Below, piece by piece: positions 1 to 6,252 of a DNA stretch of 8,510 nt (position 1 is its first letter; each line of letters opens with the position of its first letter). The notes below the pieces were generated by a model that was given only the letters and a program-made list of their open reading frames with translations, had not been told where the DNA came from and made no database searches. The stretch comes from Paenibacillus sp. (lineage in GTDB: Bacteria > Bacillota > Bacilli > Paenibacillales > NBRC-103111), in assembly GCA_029239545.1 (NCBI GenBank), contig JARBUQ010000169.1, forward strand, positions 1 to 8,510, given 5' to 3'. The position numbers were made by a program, and so were the translations under genes.

Positions 1-43
1 GGATCTTTCGACAACAGACGATTCTGCGAGGACAACAAGATGT

Positions 44-231
44 CAAATATGGCGTAGCCTCATGCACTTTATCCAGAGCGCGAGCAAGCGCGTCATCGTT
101 CAAGTCATCGGCTGTTCTCCGCTAGCGAACATTAGCTCGAAGTCTTGATCGTGGTAAAAGCGCTTCACTCGGGCAGAGGGGATCTTTACGTCAGCCCACG
201 TTGATGAGGAGTGCTTGATTCGTGCAGCCGC
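44..231 (-). pseudogene. Frameshifted remnant of a DUF4277/IS1634-like transposase
   Basis: Two adjoining minus-strand frames join into one protein-like stretch. Positions 231-112 read AAARIKHSSSTWADVK..., then RFYHDQDFELMFASGEQ. After one missing base, positions 109-44 read DDLNDDALARALDKVHEATP plus YL. The pattern of an aromatic-rich segment, then NDDxLxRALDKxxE, is what I recall from the N-terminal DUF4277 region of IS1634-type (IS4-related) transposases. The family name is from memory, not a search. The first frame stops at the TGA just past the break, and an in-frame TAA lies a few codons before the similarity, so no intact product is possible. The sequence from 43 to 1 gives no convincing continuation in any frame, either because of a further frameshift or because the similarity ends. 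It lies just downstream of the terminator of the sugar cluster, so it marks the cluster's edge. Nothing else coding is seen in 1-280. Confidence 0.5.
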
Positions 232-241
232 TTTTAGATAG

Positions 242-279
242 TTTTATCCACTGCATATTGATGTAGCGAATTTTATCCA
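242..279. repeat. Pair of 9-bp direct repeats, TTTTATCCA
   Basis: TTTTATCCA occurs at 242-250 and again at 271-279, with start points 29 bp apart, between the transposase remnant and the terminator hairpin. A shorter copy (TTTATCCA) at 68-75 lies inside the remnant's reading frame. The pair could be a trace of an insertion or deletion junction at the element's edge, or chance in AT-rich DNA. No terminal inverted repeat is recognisable. Confidence 0.3.
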
Positions 280-315
280 AAAACCCTCATTCGCTTTATT
301 CGCGAACGAGGGTTT
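279..315 (-). terminator. Rho-independent terminator of the oxidoreductase unit
   Basis: The arms 281-294 and 302-315 pair over 14 bp around a 7-nt loop (295-301). The only imperfection, between 289 and 307, is a G-U wobble in the minus-strand transcript but an A-C mismatch in the plus-strand transcript. On the minus strand the stem runs straight into five U residues (283-279). The hairpin begins 9 bp beyond the stop codon of the last gene. Both the wobble and the U-tract show that it serves the minus-strand genes. Plus-strand termination would be weaker, with only three T residues at 313-315. Confidence 0.88.
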
Positions 316-324
316 CCAGTATAG

Positions 325-1233
325 CTATAGTCTCACTGTCTGTCCCGTTAATGCACTTTCGTTAGACGCTTCGATGAAGCGGATCAGTTCAAGTGTCTCT
401 TCGATATTAATAGGTTCGATTCCAGTCTGGAACATCGTGATCACCTGCTCCAGCAAGCCAGCGTAGAAAGGCTTGGGATGAGCGCTCACATCAGCGAACT
501 GTGTACTCTTCTCGCGATGGATTACAGCGCCGAAACGGAAATTCCCTTTGCGGTTACCGCGAACTGTCCCGACACGTCCATCCTTCCAAATTCCAACCGC
601 AAGATCGTAGTCAGCATTGGAGCGGGTGCTTACCTCCACACAGCCTGGTCCCATCACGGAATAAAGCATCTCGACAGCATGAATACCGTAAGTAAACAGC
701 CCTGGCATAACCTCCTCAAGTGGAGTCGGTCCATAACAATCTACACCTATGATCGCACCGTCTTCTTCCTTTGCCTTCTCCAATACTTCCGTCAAACCGG
801 CTGCATAGCGCAAGGAGGAGCTGCTCATCAGCGTTACCTTATGCTCTCTCGCCAACTCCACAATCGCTTGTGCATCAGCCGAAGTTATCGCAAAAGGCTT
901 GTCCACAAATACTGGTTTGCCGTACGGAGCAATCTTCCGGAAAAGCTCCAGATGGGCTCGTCCGTCTACCGACTCCAGCAAGATCGCGTCACATTGCTCG
1001 GCAACGGCTTCAGGTGAATCTACGATTGTTACGCCAAAGTTGTCGCGCAAATCATTCGTATACCCCTCCACGCGGGAGTAGCTCGAATGCATATCCGCTG
1101 AGCCCCCAGGATAACCAACGACTACTTTGGCTCCGGGAACATGATAGGCATGGTCCTTATGATTCAGTAACTGAGAAAATGCTATAACATGAGAAGTATC
1201 TAAGCTGATCAAACCAAGCTTTATTTCATTCAT
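325..1233 (-). CDS. Atypical Gfo/Idh/MocA family oxidoreductase
   Basis: This 302-residue protein is a putative NAD(P)-dependent sugar or sugar-derivative oxidoreductase of the cytoplasm, shorter than the usual 330-390 residues. Instead of the GxGxxG/A nucleotide loop, the N-terminus reads GLISLDTSH (residues 7-15). I recall a Firmicute subgroup with a similar GLDTSH start. Then come a YPGGS segment (41-45), DKPF (111-114) in place of the usual EKP, and GIH (183-185), with His185 as the probable equivalent of the family's catalytic histidine. The C-terminal half (about 125-302) fits the alpha/beta substrate domain. The ATG at 1233 is supported by GAGGAG seven bases upstream. It follows the preceding oxidoreductase gene by 27 bp and ends just before a terminator, so it is the last gene of the unit. 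Membership of the superfamily is fairly sure. Whether it is redox-active, and on what substrate, is unknown. Confidence 0.85.
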   Translation of the reverse strand: MNEIKLGLISLDTSHVIAFSQLLNHKDHAYHVPGAKVVVGYPGGSADMHSSYSRVEGYTNDLRDNFGVTIVDSPEAVAEQCDAILLESVDGRAHLELFRKIAPYGKPVFVDKPFAITSADAQAIVELAREHKVTLMSSSSLRYAAGLTEVLEKAKEEDGAIIGVDCYGPTPLEEVMPGLFTYGIHAVEMLYSVMGPGCVEVSTRSNADYDLAVGIWKDGRVGTVRGNRKGNFRFGAVIHREKSTQFADVSAHPKPFYAGLLEQVITMFQTGIEPINIEETLELIRFIEASNESALTGQTVRL

Positions 1234-1240
1234 CGGAGTG

Positions 1241-1246
1241 CTCCTC
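1241..1246 (-). promoter_or_regulatory. Ribosome binding site for the last oxidoreductase gene
   Basis: GAGGAG on the minus strand lies seven bases upstream of the ATG at 1233, inside the 27-bp intergenic gap. It fixes the start codon. Confidence 0.8.
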
Positions 1247-1260
1247 GTATTTGGAGTTTA

Positions 1261-2328
1261 TTATAGTCTTGATAACGGATTTTGCCTATGGCATTCTTCA
1301 ATGACAGCAATTTGCTGCTTCACATGCTGTGGCGTAACATCAAGAGGCTCCCCATTTACGATAGCCGCATAAAGTTTTCCGTAGAATGTCCTGCATACAT
1401 AGGATAACATGTCTTTCTGTGATTCAGGCAGCTCCCATGCACCTTCCACCCACGGCAAAGTTTCTGATCCGTATGCCGGAGATCCATCCGGGTTTTTCAA
1501 CGGAGTACGAACAAGCTTCTGTTCAGGTGCCTGCTCAGGGTTGAAATATTTCCAGTTCAATTTCGTCCCGCTTCCGCTGATTCCGCCGTATTGGGCCTGG
1601 ATACGATAAGTTGCAGTTGGATAAGCGTCACATGAAGTAATCTCCACATCAAGCAAAGGGTGATCCTTCTTGTGCATAATCAACTTCACATAATCCTCAG
1701 CATCTCCGAACGTGTTAACACGATCCATGAAGCAGGTAACATCCGGCATCGTTTCCGTCCCGAACAGCTGCAGCGCCTGATCCACCGGATGTGGTCCAGT
1801 ATTCAGCAAGTTGCCGCCGTTGTTAGCCTGAAGCGTTTGCCAATCCCATCTCCGTGCGAAGCCGTTGAACGAAATGCTGGCTTGAACAATGCGGCCAAGC
1901 ACGCCAGAACGAACAACATCCATAATTTGTTGAAAAGCTGGTGAATAACGGGATTGCTGAAAAATGGTCAGCAGCTTACCTGCTTTTGCAGAAGCAGCGA
2001 TCAAGGTATCCACTTCTTCCGCTGTACGGGCTAACGGTTTTTCACATAATACATGAAACCCATTCTCTAGACATTCAAGCGTTAACGGTACATGCAAATG
2101 ACTAGGTGATGCGTTCACGATCAGATCGAGATCTTTACGTTCAAACAACTGCTTGTAATCCGGATAGGCATCACAGCCAAACTCCTCTTCAGCCCGCTTG
2201 CGATAAGATTCCTCATGATCTGAGACGGCTGCAATCTGGAATAGTTCAGGCAAGCCCTTCAGTGTTTTGGCATGAATGTCATGTCCGCTTCTGCCTTGTC
2301 CAATAATACCTACTTTTAACGCTCCCAT
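1261..2328 (-). CDS. Gfo/Idh/MocA family oxidoreductase
   Basis: A putative NAD(P)-dependent sugar dehydrogenase, 355 residues from the chosen start. The Rossmann loop is GQGRSG (10-15, following VGII). ASPSHLHVP (73-81) and CEKPLA (95-100) are the family's nucleotide-fold signatures, with Lys97 in the EKP motif. The active-site region reads NNGGNLLNTGPHPVD (159-173), giving Asn166, His170 and Asp173, where His170 matches the usual catalytic histidine. The C-terminal half is the alpha/beta sheet domain. The frame can be opened at a TTG at 2352, but I prefer the ATG at 2328. It has GGAGAGAG upstream, it brings the Rossmann strand to the usual N-terminal position, and the predicted transcription start (about 2355) would leave the TTG almost leaderless. 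It is the first gene after an internal promoter and lies 27 bp before the next oxidoreductase. Substrate unknown. Confidence 0.93.
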   Translation of the reverse strand: MGALKVGIIGQGRSGHDIHAKTLKGLPELFQIAAVSDHEESYRKRAEEEFGCDAYPDYKQLFERKDLDLIVNASPSHLHVPLTLECLENGFHVLCEKPLARTAEEVDTLIAASAKAGKLLTIFQQSRYSPAFQQIMDVVRSGVLGRIVQASISFNGFARRWDWQTLQANNGGNLLNTGPHPVDQALQLFGTETMPDVTCFMDRVNTFGDAEDYVKLIMHKKDHPLLDVEITSCDAYPTATYRIQAQYGGISGSGTKLNWKYFNPEQAPEQKLVRTPLKNPDGSPAYGSETLPWVEGAWELPESQKDMLSYVCRTFYGKLYAAIVNGEPLDVTPQHVKQQIAVIEECHRQNPLSRL

Positions 2329-2334
2329 TGTTGT

Positions 2335-2342
2335 CTCTCTCC
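2335..2342 (-). promoter_or_regulatory. Ribosome binding site that decides the ATG 2328 start
   Basis: GGAGAGAG on the minus strand ends six bases before the ATG at 2328, and its GGAG core is ten bases away. It would lie inside the coding region if the TTG at 2352 were used. This argues for the shorter protein. Confidence 0.65.
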
Positions 2343-2361
2343 ATCCTAACAATCTGCATTG

Positions 2362-2390
2362 GTTATATCTTTTATTAACTTTGTTGTAAA
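2362..2390 (-). promoter_or_regulatory. Sigma-A-type promoter for the two downstream oxidoreductase genes
   Basis: On the minus strand, TTTACA (2390-2385, five of six matches to TTGACA) and TATAAC (2367-2362, five of six matches to TATAAT) are separated by exactly 17 bp (2384-2368). Transcription would start near 2355, leaving a leader of about 26 bases with a Shine-Dalgarno site before the ATG at 2328. The surrounding DNA is AT-rich and non-coding. This suggests that the last two genes form a transcription unit partly independent of the beta-helix gene upstream. Confidence 0.65.
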
Positions 2391-2392
2391 GT
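2378..2392. promoter_or_regulatory. Small dyad overlapping the -35 box, possible operator
   Basis: ACTTT-GTTGT-AAAGT is a perfect 5-bp inverted repeat with a 5-bp centre, and it covers the whole -35 hexamer. A second wider pair, TTGGTT (2359-2364) and AACCAA (2400-2405), flanks the entire promoter with centres 41 bp apart, about four helical turns. Either could be a binding site for a repressor or a bending regulator, but arms this short also arise by chance in AT-rich DNA. Confidence 0.3.
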
Positions 2393-2414
2393 CATATTAA
2401 ACCAAATCGCTGCT

Positions 2415-2442
2415 ATTATCTATTTCATTATTCTCCACTCAA
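2415..2442 (-). promoter_or_regulatory. Weaker alternative promoter in the same gap
   Basis: On the minus strand, TTGAGT (2442-2437) and GATAAT (2420-2415) are separated by 16 bp. This gives four of six and five of six consensus matches. It lies about 50 bp upstream of the better promoter. It might be a tandem promoter or a chance match in AT-rich sequence. Confidence 0.25.
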
Positions 2443-2483
2443 TTATACTTATGTTTAATAGACTTGAGATGAACTAGAATCGT

Positions 2484-5150
2484 TCATAGCTCTCCAGGTT
2501 CAGGCCGCCATAATCCAATATCGTCAAGGTAAATGTAATATCGGCTTACATTTTCGAATGAGACCACGACTTCCGTTTCTTCCGGTCCAGTGTTGAAAGG
2601 CAGCTGCACCATCTTCGATTCCCAGTTTAACCGGAATACTGAACGGTCAGTGATTAACCCGTTTGCACCATGGATTTCGACTTTGGCTCCTTTACCGAAG
2701 AAGTTGGTGTGATACAGTTTGAAGCCGCTGAATAACATACGACCGGGACCTGTAACTTTAAAGTAGAGATCATGTACACCTGACACTACACGAATGGACG
2801 ATGAAAAATAGCGCCACACAGCGTCATAATCCATTTGCTGAGAAATTACAGCTATCCGTTCTCCCTCTAAGCTATCCAAATATACTTCCACCGAGACCGA
2901 ACCAAAAACCTTGTTCATTCCAATTGCCATAAGATCATACTTGCCTGGACTTCCGAAATCGACATTCGAGAATTTCAGCCAATCACCATCCATGAGCTTA
3001 CCAATATAGCGCAAATCGCGGTAAATCGCATAGCTGCCATCCGGTGCAGTTTCCAGAACTCCAGATGTATGCATTTCATCAAATTGTTCAGCGCTACGGT
3101 ATTCTCCGTCTAATTTAATACCGCCCCATAATTCATATGCAGAATTGGGTGCGATGCCTGAAACCCTTTGCTCAATCCGGTCGCCTGGAGCCAGCATCGC
3201 CGCGTATTTATTGCTTCTGACGACAGAAGGATAACCGTCACGACAATAGTCCCATGCGCATTCGTAGACGATCTTAGGCGTGCCTGCTGTGACTTCCCAA
3301 GGTGCCCATTGATTGGATTCGAACCCGCCATTGCCAAGCGCGCTCTTACTATTCAGTGTGGAATAAACGAGCTCCGTGTGGCTGCTCTTGCTGAAGTCAT
3401 GTCCAGGTATCCAATAAGGCTCATTCGTCTCATAGGCACCTAGATCAGGTGTCTTGCCGTCGGATGATGTAACCCCAGAAATTCTTCTGCCTGCCGAGAA
3501 GGCTGGTGAATCTTCACGCAGACGGAAATCCTGATTATCCGCATCTACAAACCCGCCATCGATCCCGAATAAATTGTGGGAGGCCAAACAATCTTCCCCC
3601 CATTTGACAAGGGTTCCTTCGGAAAATATATTATTGATCATTTGGGTGCCGAACATATCGTCGAGTAAGAATACAGCCGAATCCGCGTCGCCGCTGCGCA
3701 GAAACGTATTGTTATAAATAAGCGTCCGTTGAATCGGGCGGTTCAGATGGAGCCCGTGATGTGGTATATTCCAGACGACATTGCGGTACAGATTCACACC
3801 GCTCGTCCAGGCGTCCATGTAAAAGCCGAAGCTAAGATGCGGCGACTCATTGTCATGCAGCCAGTTGTGATGAATATCGGTATTGTCAAAATCATGATTG
3901 AACAAATAAATGATGCCTGAATCCTTGGTTAGACAATTGGCATGGGATACATCGCAATATTCGATAACCGAGCGGGCGAAAACGCCGGAGACGCAAGTTC
4001 TTCCTGCCCTTGTAATCGTACAGCGGCTGATCAGATGCTGCGATCCATTCGCCCACACGAGACTGGCATATGAGGCCTCTATATTGCCGTCATGTATATG
4101 GCAGTTAACGACTCGATTCCGTTCCCCCGACAAATTTACGCCGATGCCTTCGAAGTAGCCGATCTCACTGTTGACAAGAACATTGTCGCTTCCAGCAATT
4201 TCTACGCCCTTGGTTCTTCCGTAGATGGTCTGGCGATCACCGAAATAGCGATCAATGCCGTGAATTCGCACATTATCTATACTGCAAAAGGAAGCATTCT
4301 CCGTAGTAATAGAGCTTGCACGGATTTCGAAGCCCGCAACCTCAATATAGGCGCGGCCCCGCAGATCAAAGGCATAATCACGCTTCTTGGCCTCTATCAC
4401 ACTTGCAGCCGGGTCAGCACCGTCCGGCAATCGAACTGAGATTCGTTCATTGGCTGCATCGATATGCCAGCCTTCATGGACTGCAAGCGCCTGTGGAGAA
4501 CGGGTAAGGAAATAGATGTCCCCTGGAGCCGTCCAATAATGCGGAGCCGAGTTGACCCAGCCTTCGAAATATAGAGTACCCTTGCGGAAATCGGACACCC
4601 GTGCAGTAGAGATAAAGTATCCGGCTCCATTCACACAAGCCACTATGGCTCCAATCCAATGTCCATCCGGAAAAGCAAGCAAATCGGCATCATAGATTGA
4701 ATATGTGGGCATTTCATTGGTGCAGGCATCCACCACTGCGTACTGTGAACGGTCCAGACGGTCCGTTATTCGGGGCCACATCGCCTCGTGGCTGAGTTCC
4801 CCATCTATGAACACAATATTGCCGCAATCTCCTTGCAAGCTCCAATTCATAGGCGCCTCATACACCCCGCCCGGTTTCAGTTGTGTCCAGCCTGTAATTG
4901 AATCACAGCCGCTGATTACAACACGCTCCCCTGACTTCGCTTCGAAGCGGATTGGCGCTCCCTCATGACCGGAAGCGGATGGAACAACGGTCTCGCGGTA
5001 CGTTCCGGCTCCTACTATACAACGATCACCTGCTTGCATCACCGAAGCAGCATGTCCGATCGTCTGCCAAGGTCTTTCCGGCTGCAGTCCGTCATTCGCA
5101 TCATTACCATTCTCAGCCACATAATAAATGTTATTCATCTTGTTTGTCAT
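2484..5150 (-). CDS. Right-handed beta-helix carbohydrate-active protein with nested CBMs
   Basis: An 888-residue protein, likely a glycoside hydrolase or polysaccharide lyase. Residues 8-85 are a DUF1565-like opening of the helix (YYVAENGNDANDG, PWQTIGHAA, AGTYRE). Residues about 86-260 look like an inserted beta-rich domain. About 265-575 hold PbH1-type coils (for example IHHNWLHD at 426-433), ending in the usual closing motif (SPAFSAGR, then DLGAYE at 569-574). The layout resembles GH120 beta-xylosidases, from memory. Acidic candidates are Asp420, Asp422, Asp425 and Asp446, and none is proven. About 604-684 (NGGFES at 607-612) plus 817-884 (YYIYLDDIGLW, 871-881) fit one CBM4/9-like domain. 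About 686-813 (AEQFDEM, then GDWLKFSNVDFG) fits a CBM6 inserted into it. There is no signal peptide or membrane segment, and 14 cysteines suggest the cytoplasm. The start at 5150 has AGGAGG six bases upstream. It lies 34 bp after the preceding oxidoreductase gene. Confidence 0.88.
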   Translation of the reverse strand: MTNKMNNIYYVAENGNDANDGLQPERPWQTIGHAASVMQAGDRCIVGAGTYRETVVPSASGHEGAPIRFEAKSGERVVISGCDSITGWTQLKPGGVYEAPMNWSLQGDCGNIVFIDGELSHEAMWPRITDRLDRSQYAVVDACTNEMPTYSIYDADLLAFPDGHWIGAIVACVNGAGYFISTARVSDFRKGTLYFEGWVNSAPHYWTAPGDIYFLTRSPQALAVHEGWHIDAANERISVRLPDGADPAASVIEAKKRDYAFDLRGRAYIEVAGFEIRASSITTENASFCSIDNVRIHGIDRYFGDRQTIYGRTKGVEIAGSDNVLVNSEIGYFEGIGVNLSGERNRVVNCHIHDGNIEASYASLVWANGSQHLISRCTITRAGRTCVSGVFARSVIEYCDVSHANCLTKDSGIIYLFNHDFDNTDIHHNWLHDNESPHLSFGFYMDAWTSGVNLYRNVVWNIPHHGLHLNRPIQRTLIYNNTFLRSGDADSAVFLLDDMFGTQMINNIFSEGTLVKWGEDCLASHNLFGIDGGFVDADNQDFRLREDSPAFSAGRRISGVTSSDGKTPDLGAYETNEPYWIPGHDFSKSSHTELVYSTLNSKSALGNGGFESNQWAPWEVTAGTPKIVYECAWDYCRDGYPSVVRSNKYAAMLAPGDRIEQRVSGIAPNSAYELWGGIKLDGEYRSAEQFDEMHTSGVLETAPDGSYAIYRDLRYIGKLMDGDWLKFSNVDFGSPGKYDLMAIGMNKVFGSVSVEVYLDSLEGERIAVISQQMDYDAVWRYFSSSIRVVSGVHDLYFKVTGPGRMLFSGFKLYHTNFFGKGAKVEIHGANGLITDRSVFRLNWESKMVQLPFNTGPEETEVVVSFENVSRYYIYLDDIGLWRPEPGEL

Positions 5151-5156
5151 GCTCTT

Positions 5157-5162
5157 CCTCCT
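5157..5162 (-). promoter_or_regulatory. Consensus ribosome binding site for the beta-helix gene
   Basis: A perfect AGGAGG on the minus strand lies six bases before the ATG at 5150. It favours this ATG over the in-frame ATG four codons later and predicts strong translation of the beta-helix protein. Confidence 0.85.
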
Positions 5163-5184
5163 AGGATCGTCCTTCTGAAAGTCA

Positions 5185-6213
5185 TCATGTTGTTGATATA
5201 GTCAACGCCTGACCCGTATCCGCCGAGCGATACATAGTATTAATAATGTCGATCGATTTCTTAGCCTCTTCCCCTGTAATGTATGGCTCTCGATCTTCAA
5301 GCACAGCGAAGGTCATGTCGCGGACAAAACGATAATGATTCGCTGCCGGAATATTAAGCGGGGCCGGAAAAGCCAGTGATGGCCAATCAGCAGGGTTAAT
5401 CGTTTCTGTAAGCGTTTGGCATAGCTGAATCTCATGGTCGTTGAAAACAACGGTTCCATTCGTACCATGCAGCTCCATCCGTGTAGCATACTCCGGATAG
5501 ACCAGCGTTGAAGCTTCGATCGAACCAAGAGCACCGTTGCCGAAGGTCACCGATGAGACAGAGGTATCTTCGACTTGAATATCCCGGGCAAGTGTTGCTG
5601 ATCTTGTAAACACATGCGTAATGCCGCCATTCAACCATTGGATCAAATCTATGCCGTGCACGCCCATATTCATCAGTGCACCGCCCCCATCCGTTCTAGT
5701 ACCGCGCCACGGGGCATCCAAATAATAAGAAGCATTACGGTAATATTTGAGCTGGGCAGTGGCCAGCACGATATCGCCGAATAAATGAGCATCCAGCATT
5801 CGTTTCACGCTGAGGACGGTATCGCTCAGCCTGCGCTGCAGCACAACACCAAGCTTGACTCCGCCCGATCGGCAAGCCGAGATCATATTCGCCGCGTCGT
5901 CCGACGTAAGAGCGAGCGGCTTCTCAGACAGCACATGCTTGCCTGCAGCTGCTGCCCGTGAAGCAATAGCGCTGTGGGTCAATGTTGGCGTACATATGAT
6001 CACAACGTCCACAAGCTCATCCAACAGCGCATCGTCTAACGAAGTGTACGACCGCAGACAATTGTAACGCTGTTGAAATTCACTAGCGCGTGCTGGACTT
6101 GTATCAACAGCAGCAATAAGCTCCGCTTCAGGAATAGCTGCGATATGAGCGGCATGCCATGGAGCGATTGCTCCCGTCCCGACGATACAAAAACCGACTT
6201 TCCCATTGTTCAT
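5185..6213 (-). CDS. Canonical Gfo/Idh/MocA oxidoreductase, glycoside/amino-sugar dehydrogenase-like
   Basis: A 342-residue cytoplasmic NAD(P)-dependent oxidoreductase of normal family length. The Rossmann loop is GTGAIA (12-17), Asp37 ends the second strand (AAVDTS) and may bind the adenosine ribose, CTPTLTH is at 74-80 and SEKPLAL at 96-102, with Lys98 in the EKP motif. The active-site stretch reads WRGT (169-172), then DGGGALMNMGVHGIDL (175-190), giving Asn182, His186 and Asp189. The WRGT plus DGGGALMN pattern is the one I associate with UDP-sugar 3-dehydrogenases (WlbA type) and glucoside 3-dehydrogenase-like members, so oxidation of a pyranose ring hydroxyl is a reasonable guess. The substrate is not readable. 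The ATG at 6213 has AGGGGG nine bases upstream. The gene lies 39 bp after the heparinase-like gene and 34 bp before the beta-helix gene, in one apparent operon. Confidence 0.95.
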   Translation of the reverse strand: MNNGKVGFCIVGTGAIAPWHAAHIAAIPEAELIAAVDTSPARASEFQQRYNCLRSYTSLDDALLDELVDVVIICTPTLTHSAIASRAAAAGKHVLSEKPLALTSDDAANMISACRSGGVKLGVVLQRRLSDTVLSVKRMLDAHLFGDIVLATAQLKYYRNASYYLDAPWRGTRTDGGGALMNMGVHGIDLIQWLNGGITHVFTRSATLARDIQVEDTSVSSVTFGNGALGSIEASTLVYPEYATRMELHGTNGTVVFNDHEIQLCQTLTETINPADWPSLAFPAPLNIPAANHYRFVRDMTFAVLEDREPYITGEEAKKSIDIINTMYRSADTGQALTISTT

Positions 6214-6222
6214 GTGATGCTT

Positions 6223-6228
6223 CCCCCT
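6223..6228 (-). promoter_or_regulatory. Ribosome binding site for the canonical oxidoreductase gene
   Basis: AGGGGG on the minus strand lies nine bases before the ATG at 6213, in the 39-bp gap after the heparinase-like gene. There is no room in this gap for a terminator or a clear promoter, which supports co-transcription. Confidence 0.7.
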
Positions 6229-6252
6229 ATTTAAAACCAGACAGCTCTAATA

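Noticed and set aside
151..171. CcpA cre-like sequence, GTAAAAGCGCTTCAC
   Set aside because: It resembles the cre consensus but sits inside the transposase remnant, downstream of the terminator, with no promoter to control.
478..1017. Plus-strand open frame of 179 codons
   Set aside because: It lies wholly opposite the third oxidoreductase gene, which has family motifs and a Shine-Dalgarno site. The plus-strand product has no recognisable domain or translation signal.
2469..2487. Inverted repeat ATGAAC/GTTCAT over the stop codon of the beta-helix gene, as a terminator
   Set aside because: The stem is only 6 bp, is AT-rich, overlaps the coding end and has no U-tract after it on either strand.
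5407..5421. cre-like sequence TGTAAGCGTTTGGCA inside the canonical oxidoreductase gene
   Set aside because: It is one base out of register with the cre consensus at its right end and lies deep within coding sequence far from a promoter.
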